20,704 bases of DNA from MGNI01 sp964353875. GTDB taxonomy: Bacteria > Chloroflexota > Anaerolineae > Anaerolineales > E44-bin32. Location of the stretch: contig CAYGXU010000053.1 in the NCBI GenBank assembly GCA_964353875.1, positions 1-20,704 of the forward strand, given 5' to 3'. Below the pieces are notes generated by a model that worked only from the letters and a program-made list of their open reading frames with translations, did not search any database and was not told where the DNA came from. The position numbers and the translations under genes are program-made. This document shows positions 6,708 to 15,080 of this stretch, piece after piece. The stretch's first letter is position 1. Every line of letters begins with the position of its first letter.

Positions 6708-7478
6708 CTATATCCCCGTACCGACGATCGATCCCCCGTCCACCACAATCACCGTCCCGGTTACATAGTCGGAAGCGGAGGATGCCAGGTAAAGCGCCGC
6801 CCCGACTACATCCTCCGGTTCGCCGATCCGCCCCAACGGTGTGGCTTTTTCCTGCATTCGAAGGACGTCCTCACTCTCCCACAGCACTTTGCTGAACTTG
6901 GTTCGGATGAGACCAGGGGCGATGGCGTTGACCTGGATGTTATCCTCGCCCAGTTCGCGTGCCAGCACCTGTGTTAACATGAGGATCCCGGCTTTCGAGA
7001 TGCTATAAGCCCCCATGTTGAAACCCGGACGCAGTCCCGCAACCGAGGCGACATTAATAATCTTGCCTCCACCCAGATCTCTCATATGAGGAAATACCTG
7101 CTGACAAAGTCGAAAATACCCCTTCAAATTTACATCCAGGATTTTCTCCAATTGGCCCTCATCGGCCGTCAACAATGGACCGAAATGGGGATTGGTGGCG
7201 GCGTTGTTCACTACGATGTCGATCCGACCCCACTTACCCACAGTCTCTCTGATCAGGTTCGCCACCTGATCCGCATGCCCCATGTGTGCTTCGATCGCCA
7301 GGGCTTTTCCTCCCGAGGCTTCGATCTCCTGCGCCACTCGGGTCACATCGTCGATTTTTCGACTCGACACGGTTATCCATGCCCCGGCTTTTGAAAATCC
7401 GAGCGCGATCGCCCGACCGATGCCTTTTGAAGCCCCGGTGACGATTGCGACCTTGCCCTGAAGACTGAAATCCACCAT
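6708..7478 (-). CDS. Short-chain dehydrogenase/reductase (SDR, classical)
   Basis: A 256-aa classical SDR of typical length. It has TGASKGIG (residues 14-21) for cofactor binding, NNAA (91-94), N118, and the catalytic S145 with Y158 and K162 in YSISK. It also has INVASVAG, VNAIAPGLIRT and the C-terminal VTGTVIVVDGG. R40 after the second strand (SSR) suggests NADP(H) preference. Such enzymes oxidise or reduce sugar alcohols, sugar acids, hydroxyacyl substrates or ketones, and the substrate cannot be read from the sequence. GAGGAGGG lies just before the ATG. It precedes the aldehyde oxidoreductase remnant in the same direction. Fully intact, unlike its downstream neighbours. Confidence 0.9.
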   Translation of the reverse strand: MVDFSLQGKVAIVTGASKGIGRAIALGFSKAGAWITVSSRKIDDVTRVAQEIEASGGKALAIEAHMGHADQVANLIRETVGKWGRIDIVVNNAATNPHFGPLLTADEGQLEKILDVNLKGYFRLCQQVFPHMRDLGGGKIINVASVAGLRPGFNMGAYSISKAGILMLTQVLARELGEDNIQVNAIAPGLIRTKFSKVLWESEDVLRMQEKATPLGRIGEPEDVVGAALYLASSASDYVTGTVIVVDGGSIVGTGI

Positions 7479-7576
7479 GAAACCCTCCTCAATGCAATGA
7501 TGATTTGCTAACTTCGGCGATATTCTTCTTAAGTAACTGCTCAGGCCTATCCTCTTTCATTCCGAATCACCTATGA

Positions 7577-7659
7577 CCCCCCTCTATCCCCCCATTTGCG
7601 CTGTTCAGGGCACTCCCAAAATGGATTTTCTTGGCGCAAATGGGGGGATGATAGGGGGG
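7577..7659. repeat. G/C-tract inverted repeat (possible MITE-like or dispersed element)
   Basis: The left arm at 7577-7601 has two C6 tracts and ends CCCCCCATTTGCGC. The right arm at 7634-7659 begins GCGCAAATGGGGGG and ends in a second G6 tract. The inner 16 bp pair perfectly and the outer tracts pair with a small bulge, around a 32-nt loop. There is no U-tract on either side, so it is a poor terminator. It has the look of a dispersed palindromic repeat, but no second copy is seen in this window. Confidence 0.6.
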
Positions 7660-7743
7660 TAAGATTGAGAAAATCATGCGGAGCCTGACATTGCGTTGTA
7701 ATGCTAAGGAGATCATGGAATTGGCCTGAGCAATTGCCTTCCT

Positions 7744-7820
7744 AAAAAAATCAGGGCGAAGCATTCACTGCGAGTTATTCCCAGATAATTTCAAGCCAAT
7801 CAGTGAATGCTTCGCCCCTG
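7744..7820 (-). terminator. Intrinsic-terminator-like hairpin after the dehydratase gene
   Basis: On the minus strand CAGTGAATGCTTCGCCC (from the arm at 7752-7770) pairs with the arm at 7801-7820 as a 17-bp stem, GGGCGAAGCATTCACTG, across a 30-nt loop. It is followed directly by a seven-T tract (plus-strand A7 at 7744-7750). It lies about 165 nt downstream of the dehydratase stop codon in the reading direction, as a Rho-independent terminator would. The stem and loop are longer than typical, so a dispersed repeat recruited as terminator is equally possible. Confidence 0.55.
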
Positions 7821-7985
7821 CCCTCCGCAACAATGTGACTGCTGAAGAAAATAAGACGGACGTTTCATGACAGCGTTCCTCAAATGGACAATGATGAATG
7901 CTTATCCCCCAGAATCACATCGATCCCTTATACAATGTGCGATTTCAGAGCACTGGCTCCTTTATTCCATTGGCGTTAGCTATCG

Positions 7986-9413
7986 CTAGTTTTTAATCCC
8001 AGCCAAATTTTTCGCGATCTGCTTTTTCGATTCAAGGTCGTAATTCTTCAGAAGTGTAATCGCTTCCATGACAGGCGATCCGCCTCCATGCAACCCAGCG
8101 ATTAGACTCACCCCACCTATCGAGGAACAGAGGGCATCGCTGATGAGGCGGAAACAACGGTGTTGGTTCTCTGCCGTGATCGCCGGATTTCTCATCATGT
8201 ATTTGGCCAGCAATGGCCCCGTCTCCTCGCTGAGAAAATCCCCTTCCAAGGGCAACGTGGCGACCAGCCCTCCGGCCAGGTCGGCTACGACTCGATGCTC
8301 ATGATAGATGTTCTCACCCGCATGGCGTCTTCCCACATTGGTATAGACCACCTCTGGTATATAGGTCCCGGATGGCATCTGGCGGCCTTTAACCGCCGCA
8401 GCGATCCCAGCCGCATAAACCAACTCCGCCACGCTGATCAGGTCAGCCAGTTTGTATTGAACATGCTTAGCATCCTCAATCCCGTTATACTCCGCCACCA
8501 GAGCAGCCATGCCCATGAGGACATCCGATGTGGCCGGCTTGCAGCCTGTATAACTATGCCGATGGTAGAGAGCGAAGAGCAGCGCCAGTGGCCCACCGAA
8601 CTCGGACTCCCCACACAGGAAGACCCGCTCCCAGGGCACGAAGACATCATCGAAAATGGTGAGCGACTCGACATCGCCGAAGCGAGCCAGCGGGGCATCG
8701 AGAAGCTTGCGCGGTCTGAAGTTCGTCGGTCGGCAAATCAGTTTCACTCCTGACGTATCGGCCGGGATGGCAAAAGCTACCGCCCAATCCCCCTCGTCAG
8801 GGGTCAGGAAGCGAGTGGGGGTGACAATGATCTCGTCGGCATAGGGTCCGATGGTATTGTGCGCCTTCGCCCCACGCACCACGATGCCGTCTTTACGACG
8901 TTCAACCACATGTAAGTAAAGATCGGGATCCTGCTGCTCGCTCGGTCGCTTGGAGCGATCTCCTTTCACATCGGTTTGAGCGCAGTTGGCACACAAATCA
9001 TGTTCCTGAAAATATTTCAGATACTCAAGGAAACGTGCATGGTATTTGGTTTGATGAATCTGATCGGTCTCATAAGTGATCACGGATAGGGCATTCATTG
9101 CATCGATGCCCATGCAACGTTGGATACAACCACCAGTCTGATGGCAATATAGACGAGTCATCTCCTGCTTCTTGAGAAGATCATCGCAGGAGTGATGAAT
9201 GTGGCAGAAACGGTTGATCTTCTCCCCGCTGAGATGAGAGGTCGCCGTGAAGAGGTCCTCAACCTGCGACTGATGCGGAAGGTCGTAGGTGAGCGCGATG
9301 ACATTCATCCCGGGCGTGATGCGTGCATCCTGGCGAGAGACCAATTCGCCATCGATGTAGACGTTCGCTTTCATCGCCAGCATGCGTTCTCGATACTCGT
9401 CTGAAGTGATCAT
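7986..9413 (-). CDS. abfD: 4-hydroxybutyryl-CoA dehydratase / vinylacetyl-CoA isomerase-like
   Basis: A 475-aa protein of the HpaB/AbfD flavoprotein family. The Clostridium aminobutyricum dehydratase binds its catalytic [4Fe-4S] cluster through C99, C103, H292 and C299, with nearby Tyr and Lys. Here C96 and C100 (GGCIQRCMGIDAMNAL) and H284 and C291 (HRHSYTGCK) have the same spacings, and Y288 and K292 fit the active-site pair. It is therefore a cluster-containing dehydratase, not a plain 4-hydroxyphenylacetate hydroxylase. The reaction is 4-hydroxybutyryl-CoA to crotonyl-CoA by a ketyl-radical route, in 4-aminobutyrate/succinate fermentation or in carbon-fixation cycles. GGAGG precedes the ATG. 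No CoA-transferase or 4-hydroxybutyrate dehydrogenase is visible beside it, so the pathway is open and a related acyl-CoA substrate is possible. Confidence 0.85.
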   Translation of the reverse strand: MITSDEYRERMLAMKANVYIDGELVSRQDARITPGMNVIALTYDLPHQSQVEDLFTATSHLSGEKINRFCHIHHSCDDLLKKQEMTRLYCHQTGGCIQRCMGIDAMNALSVITYETDQIHQTKYHARFLEYLKYFQEHDLCANCAQTDVKGDRSKRPSEQQDPDLYLHVVERRKDGIVVRGAKAHNTIGPYADEIIVTPTRFLTPDEGDWAVAFAIPADTSGVKLICRPTNFRPRKLLDAPLARFGDVESLTIFDDVFVPWERVFLCGESEFGGPLALLFALYHRHSYTGCKPATSDVLMGMAALVAEYNGIEDAKHVQYKLADLISVAELVYAAGIAAAVKGRQMPSGTYIPEVVYTNVGRRHAGENIYHEHRVVADLAGGLVATLPLEGDFLSEETGPLLAKYMMRNPAITAENQHRCFRLISDALCSSIGGVSLIAGLHGGGSPVMEAITLLKNYDLESKKQIAKNLAGIKN

Positions 9414-9760
9414 TCCCCATCCTCCGTTCCCTATTGGGCCTATTTCATGTAAACGATTATCTTAAGTTAAGATGAAGGAGGTTCTCCCTCGCTTGTACAA
9501 ATCTATGCCATATCAAAGCACACCTTCATTTGATAAGCCGAGTGATTTTCTTTCCTGACCTGAATGAAATTTTCCGTTTGAGAGACGCATACTCCAATTT
9601 GCTTCCTTGACCAAAGCGCTGTCACTCAAATAAGCTTCATCCTTAATTTAGATCCACCTCCGCGGCTCTGGTTGAAGACCACCATCCCGCTGTTCGATCC
9701 GAAATCAGAACCGCTCCCGTGTTGAGTACTGGAATGCGATCTCTGATTGGTTTACCCGGA
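9414..9760. promoter_or_regulatory. 347-bp upstream region of the dehydratase with a perfect palindrome
   Basis: There is no gene in this gap. On the minus strand it must hold the dehydratase promoter. At 9460-9472 lies the perfect interrupted palindrome TCTTAAGTTAAGA (6+1+6), about 50 nt before the dehydratase start, a reasonable position for an operator. I see no matching terminator for the upstream oxidoreductase gene and nothing else structured. Confidence 0.35.
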
Positions 9761-12679
9761 TCAATCAACCACCAGTGCACTGGCCAGGATCTCAATCGGA
9801 TGGAGCGAATGGCGACCCGTCGTATGCTCGATCTGATCGCGGCAAGAGGTGCCCATGATACATATGAGGGTATCCTCTGCAGCCGCTCGCACGATTGGAG
9901 CTAAGGACATTTCCGCCAGCTTGATGGATAGATCATAGTGCTCGCGTTCATAACCGAAGGATCCCGCCATCCCACAGCACCCAGACTCGATCTCTTCCAC
10001 CATACAATTCGGGACCATGCGCAGCATTTCCAGGGTGCTCGCTGTGCCAAAAGCGGACTTCTGTTGACAATGACCATGAAAGAGCACATGCCGAGGCGTA
10101 TTATCCAAGTTGAGTTTCAATTGTCCCGCCTTCGCCTCTCGGACGAGAAAGGTGTCCACCAGCATGGCCTGTCCCGCAACGGCCTGGGCATCCTCCCCGG
10201 GGACCAAGTCGAGATACTCATCCACTAACATGGCCATACAGCTTGGCTCACAGCCGACGATGGGGATGCCCTGCTTGGCGTAAGGTGCAAGTAAAGCAAT
10301 ATTATGCCGCGCTAGCCGGAGCGCTTCATCTAATAGCCCTTTGGACACCGCCGGCCGCCCGCAACAAACCCGATCCTCGAGGATCATGGGCTGGTAACCG
10401 GCTGCCTGCAACACCTTGATGGCTGCCTGCCCAATGTGTGGATCGTTGTGCTCGGTGAAAGTGTCATGGAAGAAGATGACCGTCCTCTGCTCTTGTGATC
10501 TGACATCCTTCCTGTGATCTACTTGTTTTCGATACCATCTGCTGAAGGATTCATGCGCCAGGGCAGGAAGGGAACGTTTGGGGTGAACTCCCAATGCAGT
10601 TAACACCCATTTTCCCGGCCCTCGCAGAAGCAGGTTACTTAATGACGCCATCGGTTGCATAAGGGCGTTCCATCTGGCGATATGAGCGAAGAGCCAGGAA
10701 CGTAAGGGGACTCCATGTTCTTTATAGTATTGATATAGGAATTCCGCCTTCAGCCTGGCCATATCCACCGAAGAGGGACATTCGCTCTTGCAGGCATGAC
10801 AGGAGAGGCACAAATCCAACACCTCGGAGAGTTCCTTAGAGGTGATCGCATCCGGGCCGAGAAGACCCATCATCGCAGCTCTCAACGCGTTCGCCCTCCC
10901 GCGGGTGCTATGCTTCTCCTCGCGCGTGGCCTGGAAAGAAGGGCACATGACTCCCTGTTCCAGTTGCCGGCAAACGCCGGCGCCGTTGCACATCTCTACT
11001 GCATGAGCAAAGTTGCCATCCTCATGAAAATGGAAGACGGTCTTCTTGAAGTGATAGGGAGTTGAGTAACTGGTCCCATAGCGCATGAGCGACTCATCAT
11101 CCATTTTAGGGGGGCTGACCACCTTCCCGGGGTTCATCAAGCCTTGAGGATCAAATGCCGCCTTAACCTCCTGAAATGCTTGCACTAACTCCGATCCAAA
11201 GAGCCGCTCTGAGAACTCCCCCCGTGAAATCCCCTGCCCGTGCTCACCGCTAATCGTCCCCCCGTAGCTACAGACCAAATCGACTGATTTCTCAGAAATG
11301 AGCCGTACCTGTTGCATACCTTCTTTCGTCTTTGTATTGATCAATGGGCGGATATGAACGCAGCCGGCGCTGGCATGGCCATACATGGCCATCCGTTCGA
11401 TACCTATGTCCTGAGCGAAGTCGTAAAGTTGTGAGACATAATCCGACAGGTGCTCTACCGGAACGGCGGCATCTTCAATATAGGCCACGGGTTTGGTATC
11501 ACCTCGAACGCTCATCAAAATGCCTAACCCGAGTTTACGGACATGCCAGACATTCGCCTGTTGTGTCGGGTTGGCAAGGATGATAACGGGATCACGGTGA
11601 CCAATCTCCTTAAGCGTCTTCTGTAAGCGTTCAATACCCGCCTCCAACTCGGCTTCATTCTCTCCCGTATATTCGACGAGTAGCACAACCTGCGGATCAC
11701 CTTCGATGAAAGTCAGCAATCGACGATACTCGATCCGGTCACGCATCAAGTCGAGCATCAGCTTATCGATCACTTCAATAGCTGTGGGCTTGCTTTTCAA
11801 AATGCGCGGGACAATCTCCATGGCTCTGCGCACTTCTGCAAAGTGCACCATGGCCAGTCGTTTCATGGTGGGAAACGGCACCAGGTTGAGCTTTATCCTG
11901 GTGATGACCCCTAAAGAACCCTCCGATCCCACCATCAGCTCCGCCAGATTGGGATACTCGGCTTTCGCCAGCCGGTTGAGGTTATAACCCGCAACCGAAC
12001 GGAAGGTCTTTGGATAGCGGTTGGCGATCGGTTCAGCGTATTTCTCAAGGATTTGAGGGATTTGTTGATAAACCCTCCCCTCCAGACCCGGCCGTTTCGC
12101 CCGCTGCCCCCAATCCCTTTTCGGCAAGGCTTCGAACCGGGTACGCGCGCCATCCGCTAAGACCACATCGGTAGCCACGACATGATCGACGGTCATCCCA
12201 TAGACGATGGAATGCGCTCCGGTGGAGTTGTTCCCGAGAATGCCCCCCATCGTAGCCCGTTCCGCGCTGGCTGGATCCGGCCCGAACATTAATCGATATG
12301 GACTGAGACGTTTATTGAGGATCCCAAGCGTGATACCAGGCTGCACGTGTACCGTCTTTTCCTGAGGATTGATTTCAAGAATACGATCCAGATAGCGAGA
12401 GAAGTCCAAGATGAGGGCATGCCCAATCGCCTGCCCGGCCAAGCTACTCCCTCCCCCGCGGGGCAAGATAGGGACCGCATGCTTGCCTGCAATCTCAACC
12501 GCGGCGACAACTTCATCCTCACTTTTTGGTATGGCCACACCAACGGGCATCATCTGGTAACTGCTGGCGTCGGTGCTGTAAAGCAAGCGGGTTATCCGAT
12601 CAAAATAAACTTCCGATAGTGCTTTCCTAAGATCTTGAACAAATTCCTGGCTGGCTTCGATGCCGTCTGCTGAGATCAT
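9761..12679 (-). CDS. GlcD/GlcF-type FAD and Fe-S dehydrogenase of D-2-hydroxy acids
   Basis: A 972-aa fusion. Residues 45-270 are a PCMH-type FAD domain (VPILPRGGGSSLAGQAIG, GGILGNNSTGAHSIVYG, VGSEGSLGVIT). Residues 270-520 are the FAD oxidase C-terminal domain with GEHGQG (478-483) and NPGKV. Residues 560-640 hold Fe-S ligands: CNGAGVC and CP (C564, C570, C579), then CLSCHACKSECP (C624, C627, C630, C634). Two CCG domains follow (CCG at 772-774 and 901-903). This layout matches large D-2-hydroxy-acid dehydrogenases such as YdiJ, which oxidise D-lactate, D-2-hydroxyglutarate or glycolate and pass electrons through Fe-S centres. Which acid is used cannot be decided. It is intact and sits between xylulokinase and dehydratase on the same strand with gaps of 237 and 347 bp. 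Confidence 0.9.
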   Translation of the reverse strand: MISADGIEASQEFVQDLRKALSEVYFDRITRLLYSTDASSYQMMPVGVAIPKSEDEVVAAVEIAGKHAVPILPRGGGSSLAGQAIGHALILDFSRYLDRILEINPQEKTVHVQPGITLGILNKRLSPYRLMFGPDPASAERATMGGILGNNSTGAHSIVYGMTVDHVVATDVVLADGARTRFEALPKRDWGQRAKRPGLEGRVYQQIPQILEKYAEPIANRYPKTFRSVAGYNLNRLAKAEYPNLAELMVGSEGSLGVITRIKLNLVPFPTMKRLAMVHFAEVRRAMEIVPRILKSKPTAIEVIDKLMLDLMRDRIEYRRLLTFIEGDPQVVLLVEYTGENEAELEAGIERLQKTLKEIGHRDPVIILANPTQQANVWHVRKLGLGILMSVRGDTKPVAYIEDAAVPVEHLSDYVSQLYDFAQDIGIERMAMYGHASAGCVHIRPLINTKTKEGMQQVRLISEKSVDLVCSYGGTISGEHGQGISRGEFSERLFGSELVQAFQEVKAAFDPQGLMNPGKVVSPPKMDDESLMRYGTSYSTPYHFKKTVFHFHEDGNFAHAVEMCNGAGVCRQLEQGVMCPSFQATREEKHSTRGRANALRAAMMGLLGPDAITSKELSEVLDLCLSCHACKSECPSSVDMARLKAEFLYQYYKEHGVPLRSWLFAHIARWNALMQPMASLSNLLLRGPGKWVLTALGVHPKRSLPALAHESFSRWYRKQVDHRKDVRSQEQRTVIFFHDTFTEHNDPHIGQAAIKVLQAAGYQPMILEDRVCCGRPAVSKGLLDEALRLARHNIALLAPYAKQGIPIVGCEPSCMAMLVDEYLDLVPGEDAQAVAGQAMLVDTFLVREAKAGQLKLNLDNTPRHVLFHGHCQQKSAFGTASTLEMLRMVPNCMVEEIESGCCGMAGSFGYEREHYDLSIKLAEMSLAPIVRAAAEDTLICIMGTSCRDQIEHTTGRHSLHPIEILASALVVD

Positions 12680-12746
12680 GTTTTCATCCTTAGAATAAAG
12701 TCTGGCTGCCTTTTCATTAGCCGAGGGCTACTTCGAGCCTATCCCT

Positions 12747-12842
12747 CCCACGCTGGTTGAGCCTGTCGAAACCGCGTGGGAAGGAGCGATTCTTGAAAGA
12801 TAATATCTTCGCCCGTCCTTGATTTCGACAAGCTCAATCAGC
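12747..12842. repeat. Dispersed inverted repeat of the GGTTGAGCCTGTCGAAACC type
   Basis: Between the xylulokinase and dehydrogenase genes, CCCACGC-T-GGTT (12747-12758) pairs with AACC-GCGTGGG (12770-12780), forming a hairpin. The same strand segment GCTGGTTGAGCCTGTCGAAA can alternatively pair with the imperfect inverse copy at 12821-12842 (ATTTCGACAAGCTCAATCAG). The TTGAGCCTGTCGAA core is a sequence I know as a widespread intergenic repeat in environmental bacterial genomes. The two alternative foldings are direct observations; mobility or function is inference. Confidence 0.65.
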
Positions 12843-12916
12843 GGATGGGCTCCCGAGCCCCCTCTGAACTCCTTCAGCTATACAGCGATGAATATTACAA
12901 CGCTGAAGAGATTCTC

Positions 12917-14440
12917 CTAGTCAAGATTCCGATTGACCGTTTCCGTCAAGTCCGCAAATTCTTTAGCAAGCGCAGGATAAAGGGCACGATAACGCGGGTA
13001 GAAATCCGAATAAATAGCGACCGTCCTGCTATCGGGTTCATTTTTGCCCGTTTCTTGAATAGTGACTTTGCAGGCAGCAGGTACATCTTCCCAGATACCA
13101 ATACCAACCCCGGCCAACAAAGCCGCGCCATATGCCGCGCCTTCGGTTGTGTTGACCGTGACCAGTTCAACCCCGAGTACATCCGCCAGGATTTGCCGCC
13201 ACAAGGCGCTTCTGGCGCCCCCTCCCGATATTCGCACTTGTTTGATCTCGCCCAGCCCTGCCTGTTGGATCAATGTAAAACTGTCCTTCAAGCCAAAAGC
13301 GACGCCCTCAAGGACGGCGCGGGTCATATGGCCGCGCGTATGGCGTACGGTCAGTCCGATCCAGGCTGCGCGCGCGTTGGGATCGGGATAAGGCGTCCGC
13401 TCGCCCGTCAGGTAAGGCAGGAACAGCAAACCCTCACTGCCTGGCGGGAAAGATTCGGCTTCTGAAATAAGATCATCAAAGCTCAAATCCGGCGCCAAAG
13501 CATCATGATACCACTGCAGACTTCCCGCCGCGCTGAGCATCACCCCCATGAAATGCCACATCCCTGGGACAGCGTGACAGAAAGCGTGTAACCGTCCCTC
13601 CGGTTCGATCAGGGGCGCTTCGGTTGGAGCGAAAACCACTCCGGAGGTCCCCAAGGTCAAGGCCAGGATCCCAGCCTCGACCGCGCCAACCCCCACCGCC
13701 TGCGCCGCCTGGTCGCCCCCGCCACCCACCACCGGTGTGCCCTCAGCCAAACCGGTCACGTTTGCCGTTGCCCGGCTGACCACGCCAGTGACTTGCGGAC
13801 CCTCGAATGTCGATGGGAGCCAATCTCTAGGGATCTCCAGGGCTTCAAGCACCTCATCCGACCAGGTCCGTTTCTTCAAATCGAAAAGCAACGTGCCGGC
13901 GCCATCAGCGCAGTCGATGGCGAAGGTATCAGTTAATTTGAATCGGATATAATCTTTCGGCAGGAGGATGTGGCGCACCTTGGCGAATATCTGTGGCTCG
14001 TTCTGCTTCACCCACAGGATCTTAGGGGCGGTGAAGCCCGTCAAGGCATCATTCCCAGTAATCTGAATTAATCTTTCTTTCCCTAAGCGGGCACGAATTT
14101 CATCGCATTGATCCCCGGTACGTTGGTCATTCCATAAGATCGCCGGGCGGAGCACCTCTCCTTCTGCATCTAAGAGAACCAAGCCATGCATCTGACCCGT
14201 CAACCCGATCCCTGCCACTGCTGATCCTGGAATGGATGCAGCGGCTAAAACCTCTCGGATGCTCTCTTGCATCCCCGACCACCAATCCGCTGGATTTTGT
14301 TCGGACCAGAGTGGTCTTGGCGTAGAGAGGGATAAGGCCGTGGTCGCACTGCTGACCACTTGCCCCGCCTCATCAATCAACAAGGCTTTTGCACCGGTCG
14401 TGGAAACATCCATCCCCAAGAGAAGTCTCTTTGTCGTCAT
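12917..14440 (-). CDS. xylB: Xylulokinase (FGGY kinase)
   Basis: A 507-aa FGGY-family sugar kinase that phosphorylates D-xylulose to xylulose 5-phosphate for the pentose phosphate pathway. The N-terminal phosphate-binding LLLGMDVSTTGAKALLID, GLTGQMHGLVLLD, and WNDQRTGDQCDEI (the WNDQR block typical of XylB) are visible. So are GGGGDQAAQAVGVG, with the catalytic Asp, LTLGTSGVVF, and the C-terminal ISGGGARSALWRQILADVLG ATP-binding signature. Length is normal. The ATG at 14440 is chosen over an in-frame GTG at 14449 because AGGAGG lies 8 nt upstream of it. No xylose isomerase is beside it, but an acetyl-xylan esterase lies 2 kb away on the other strand. A related ketose or pentitol is a less likely substrate. 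Confidence 0.92.
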   Translation of the reverse strand: MTTKRLLLGMDVSTTGAKALLIDEAGQVVSSATTALSLSTPRPLWSEQNPADWWSGMQESIREVLAAASIPGSAVAGIGLTGQMHGLVLLDAEGEVLRPAILWNDQRTGDQCDEIRARLGKERLIQITGNDALTGFTAPKILWVKQNEPQIFAKVRHILLPKDYIRFKLTDTFAIDCADGAGTLLFDLKKRTWSDEVLEALEIPRDWLPSTFEGPQVTGVVSRATANVTGLAEGTPVVGGGGDQAAQAVGVGAVEAGILALTLGTSGVVFAPTEAPLIEPEGRLHAFCHAVPGMWHFMGVMLSAAGSLQWYHDALAPDLSFDDLISEAESFPPGSEGLLFLPYLTGERTPYPDPNARAAWIGLTVRHTRGHMTRAVLEGVAFGLKDSFTLIQQAGLGEIKQVRISGGGARSALWRQILADVLGVELVTVNTTEGAAYGAALLAGVGIGIWEDVPAACKVTIQETGKNEPDSRTVAIYSDFYPRYRALYPALAKEFADLTETVNRNLD

Positions 14441-15080
14441 CGATCCCACCTCCTAGGTTGAGGGGATGAGGGATAGGCGCCGCTTAAATCCACTCGATCA
14501 TGAACCTTCAACTTTGCACACCGACTTATCATCCAGCCATAAGAAAGATGGTACATCTCAATACCATCCCAGATGTTGGCCAAGCAATAATTTGCTCTAC
14601 AGCAGAACCGATAGGCTCGCACTCAAGGTTCATTGTGACATTCGACAAATGGAAGAAAAACAGCTCCTGTTTCCATATCCAGATTATACTCAACTTACTT
14701 TCACAAACTCACATTACATTTTGTTTATCCCCTGCTTTCTTCTTTGAAAGATCGTTCTCATTTCTTGCTCGTAATAGAGCACGATTGCCAAATATCAGCA
14801 ACTCACAAAAAAATCGCTTCGCCTACAAACTTGCCCACGACACCAAGCTCATGCCCAAAGAAAGAAACCAGCCATCCCGACAAGAAAGCCACACTTCACC
14901 CGTGCCTCAAATCATTCATGGTATGATCGATTAGACTCAGGCGTTCATCTGACACTACCGGATACGGTTGCATAGAGGCATAGATACGTGAATGCTGACC
15001 AACCATATTCAGCCTTGTGGAGCACTCGTCCTCATTGACCTGAGTTGGATCCATGATCGTCGAAAAGGTGGGGAGGAAAC
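14441..15080. other. 640-bp divergent intergenic region
   Basis: The region separates xylulokinase (minus) from the 2-hydroxyacid dehydrogenase (plus) and must contain both promoters. It is locally AT-rich at about 14640-14850. A plus-strand open frame at 14500-14934 gives a low-complexity, unrecognisable product without a ribosome binding site and is not called. I see no strong palindrome, RNA gene or repeat. Confidence 0.5.

Larger units (their letters stand above)
7479..7985. other. 507-bp intergenic region with two large inverted repeats
   Basis: The gap between the dehydratase and SDR genes, both on the minus strand, holds no convincing gene. It contains two separately listed inverted repeats (7577-7659 and 7752-7820). 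A minus-strand open frame at 7567-7764 encodes no recognisable protein and runs through the G/C-rich repeat arms, so I treat it as chance. The SDR promoter should lie near 7500-7560, but I see no clear hexamers. Confidence 0.55.

Noticed and set aside
7567..7764. 65-codon minus-strand ORF in the intergenic repeat region
   Set aside because: It runs through the inverted-repeat arms (poly-Pro/Gly readings), matches no known family and lacks a convincing start signal.
7986..9413. 4-hydroxyphenylacetate 3-monooxygenase (HpaB) assignment
   Set aside because: The two Cys, the His and the further Cys that bind the [4Fe-4S] cluster of 4-hydroxybutyryl-CoA dehydratase are present with the right spacing; the monooxygenases lack them.
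14500..14934. 144-codon plus-strand ORF between xylulokinase and the hydroxyacid dehydrogenase
   Set aside because: The composition is random-looking, there is no ribosome binding site, and it sits where two divergent promoters are expected.
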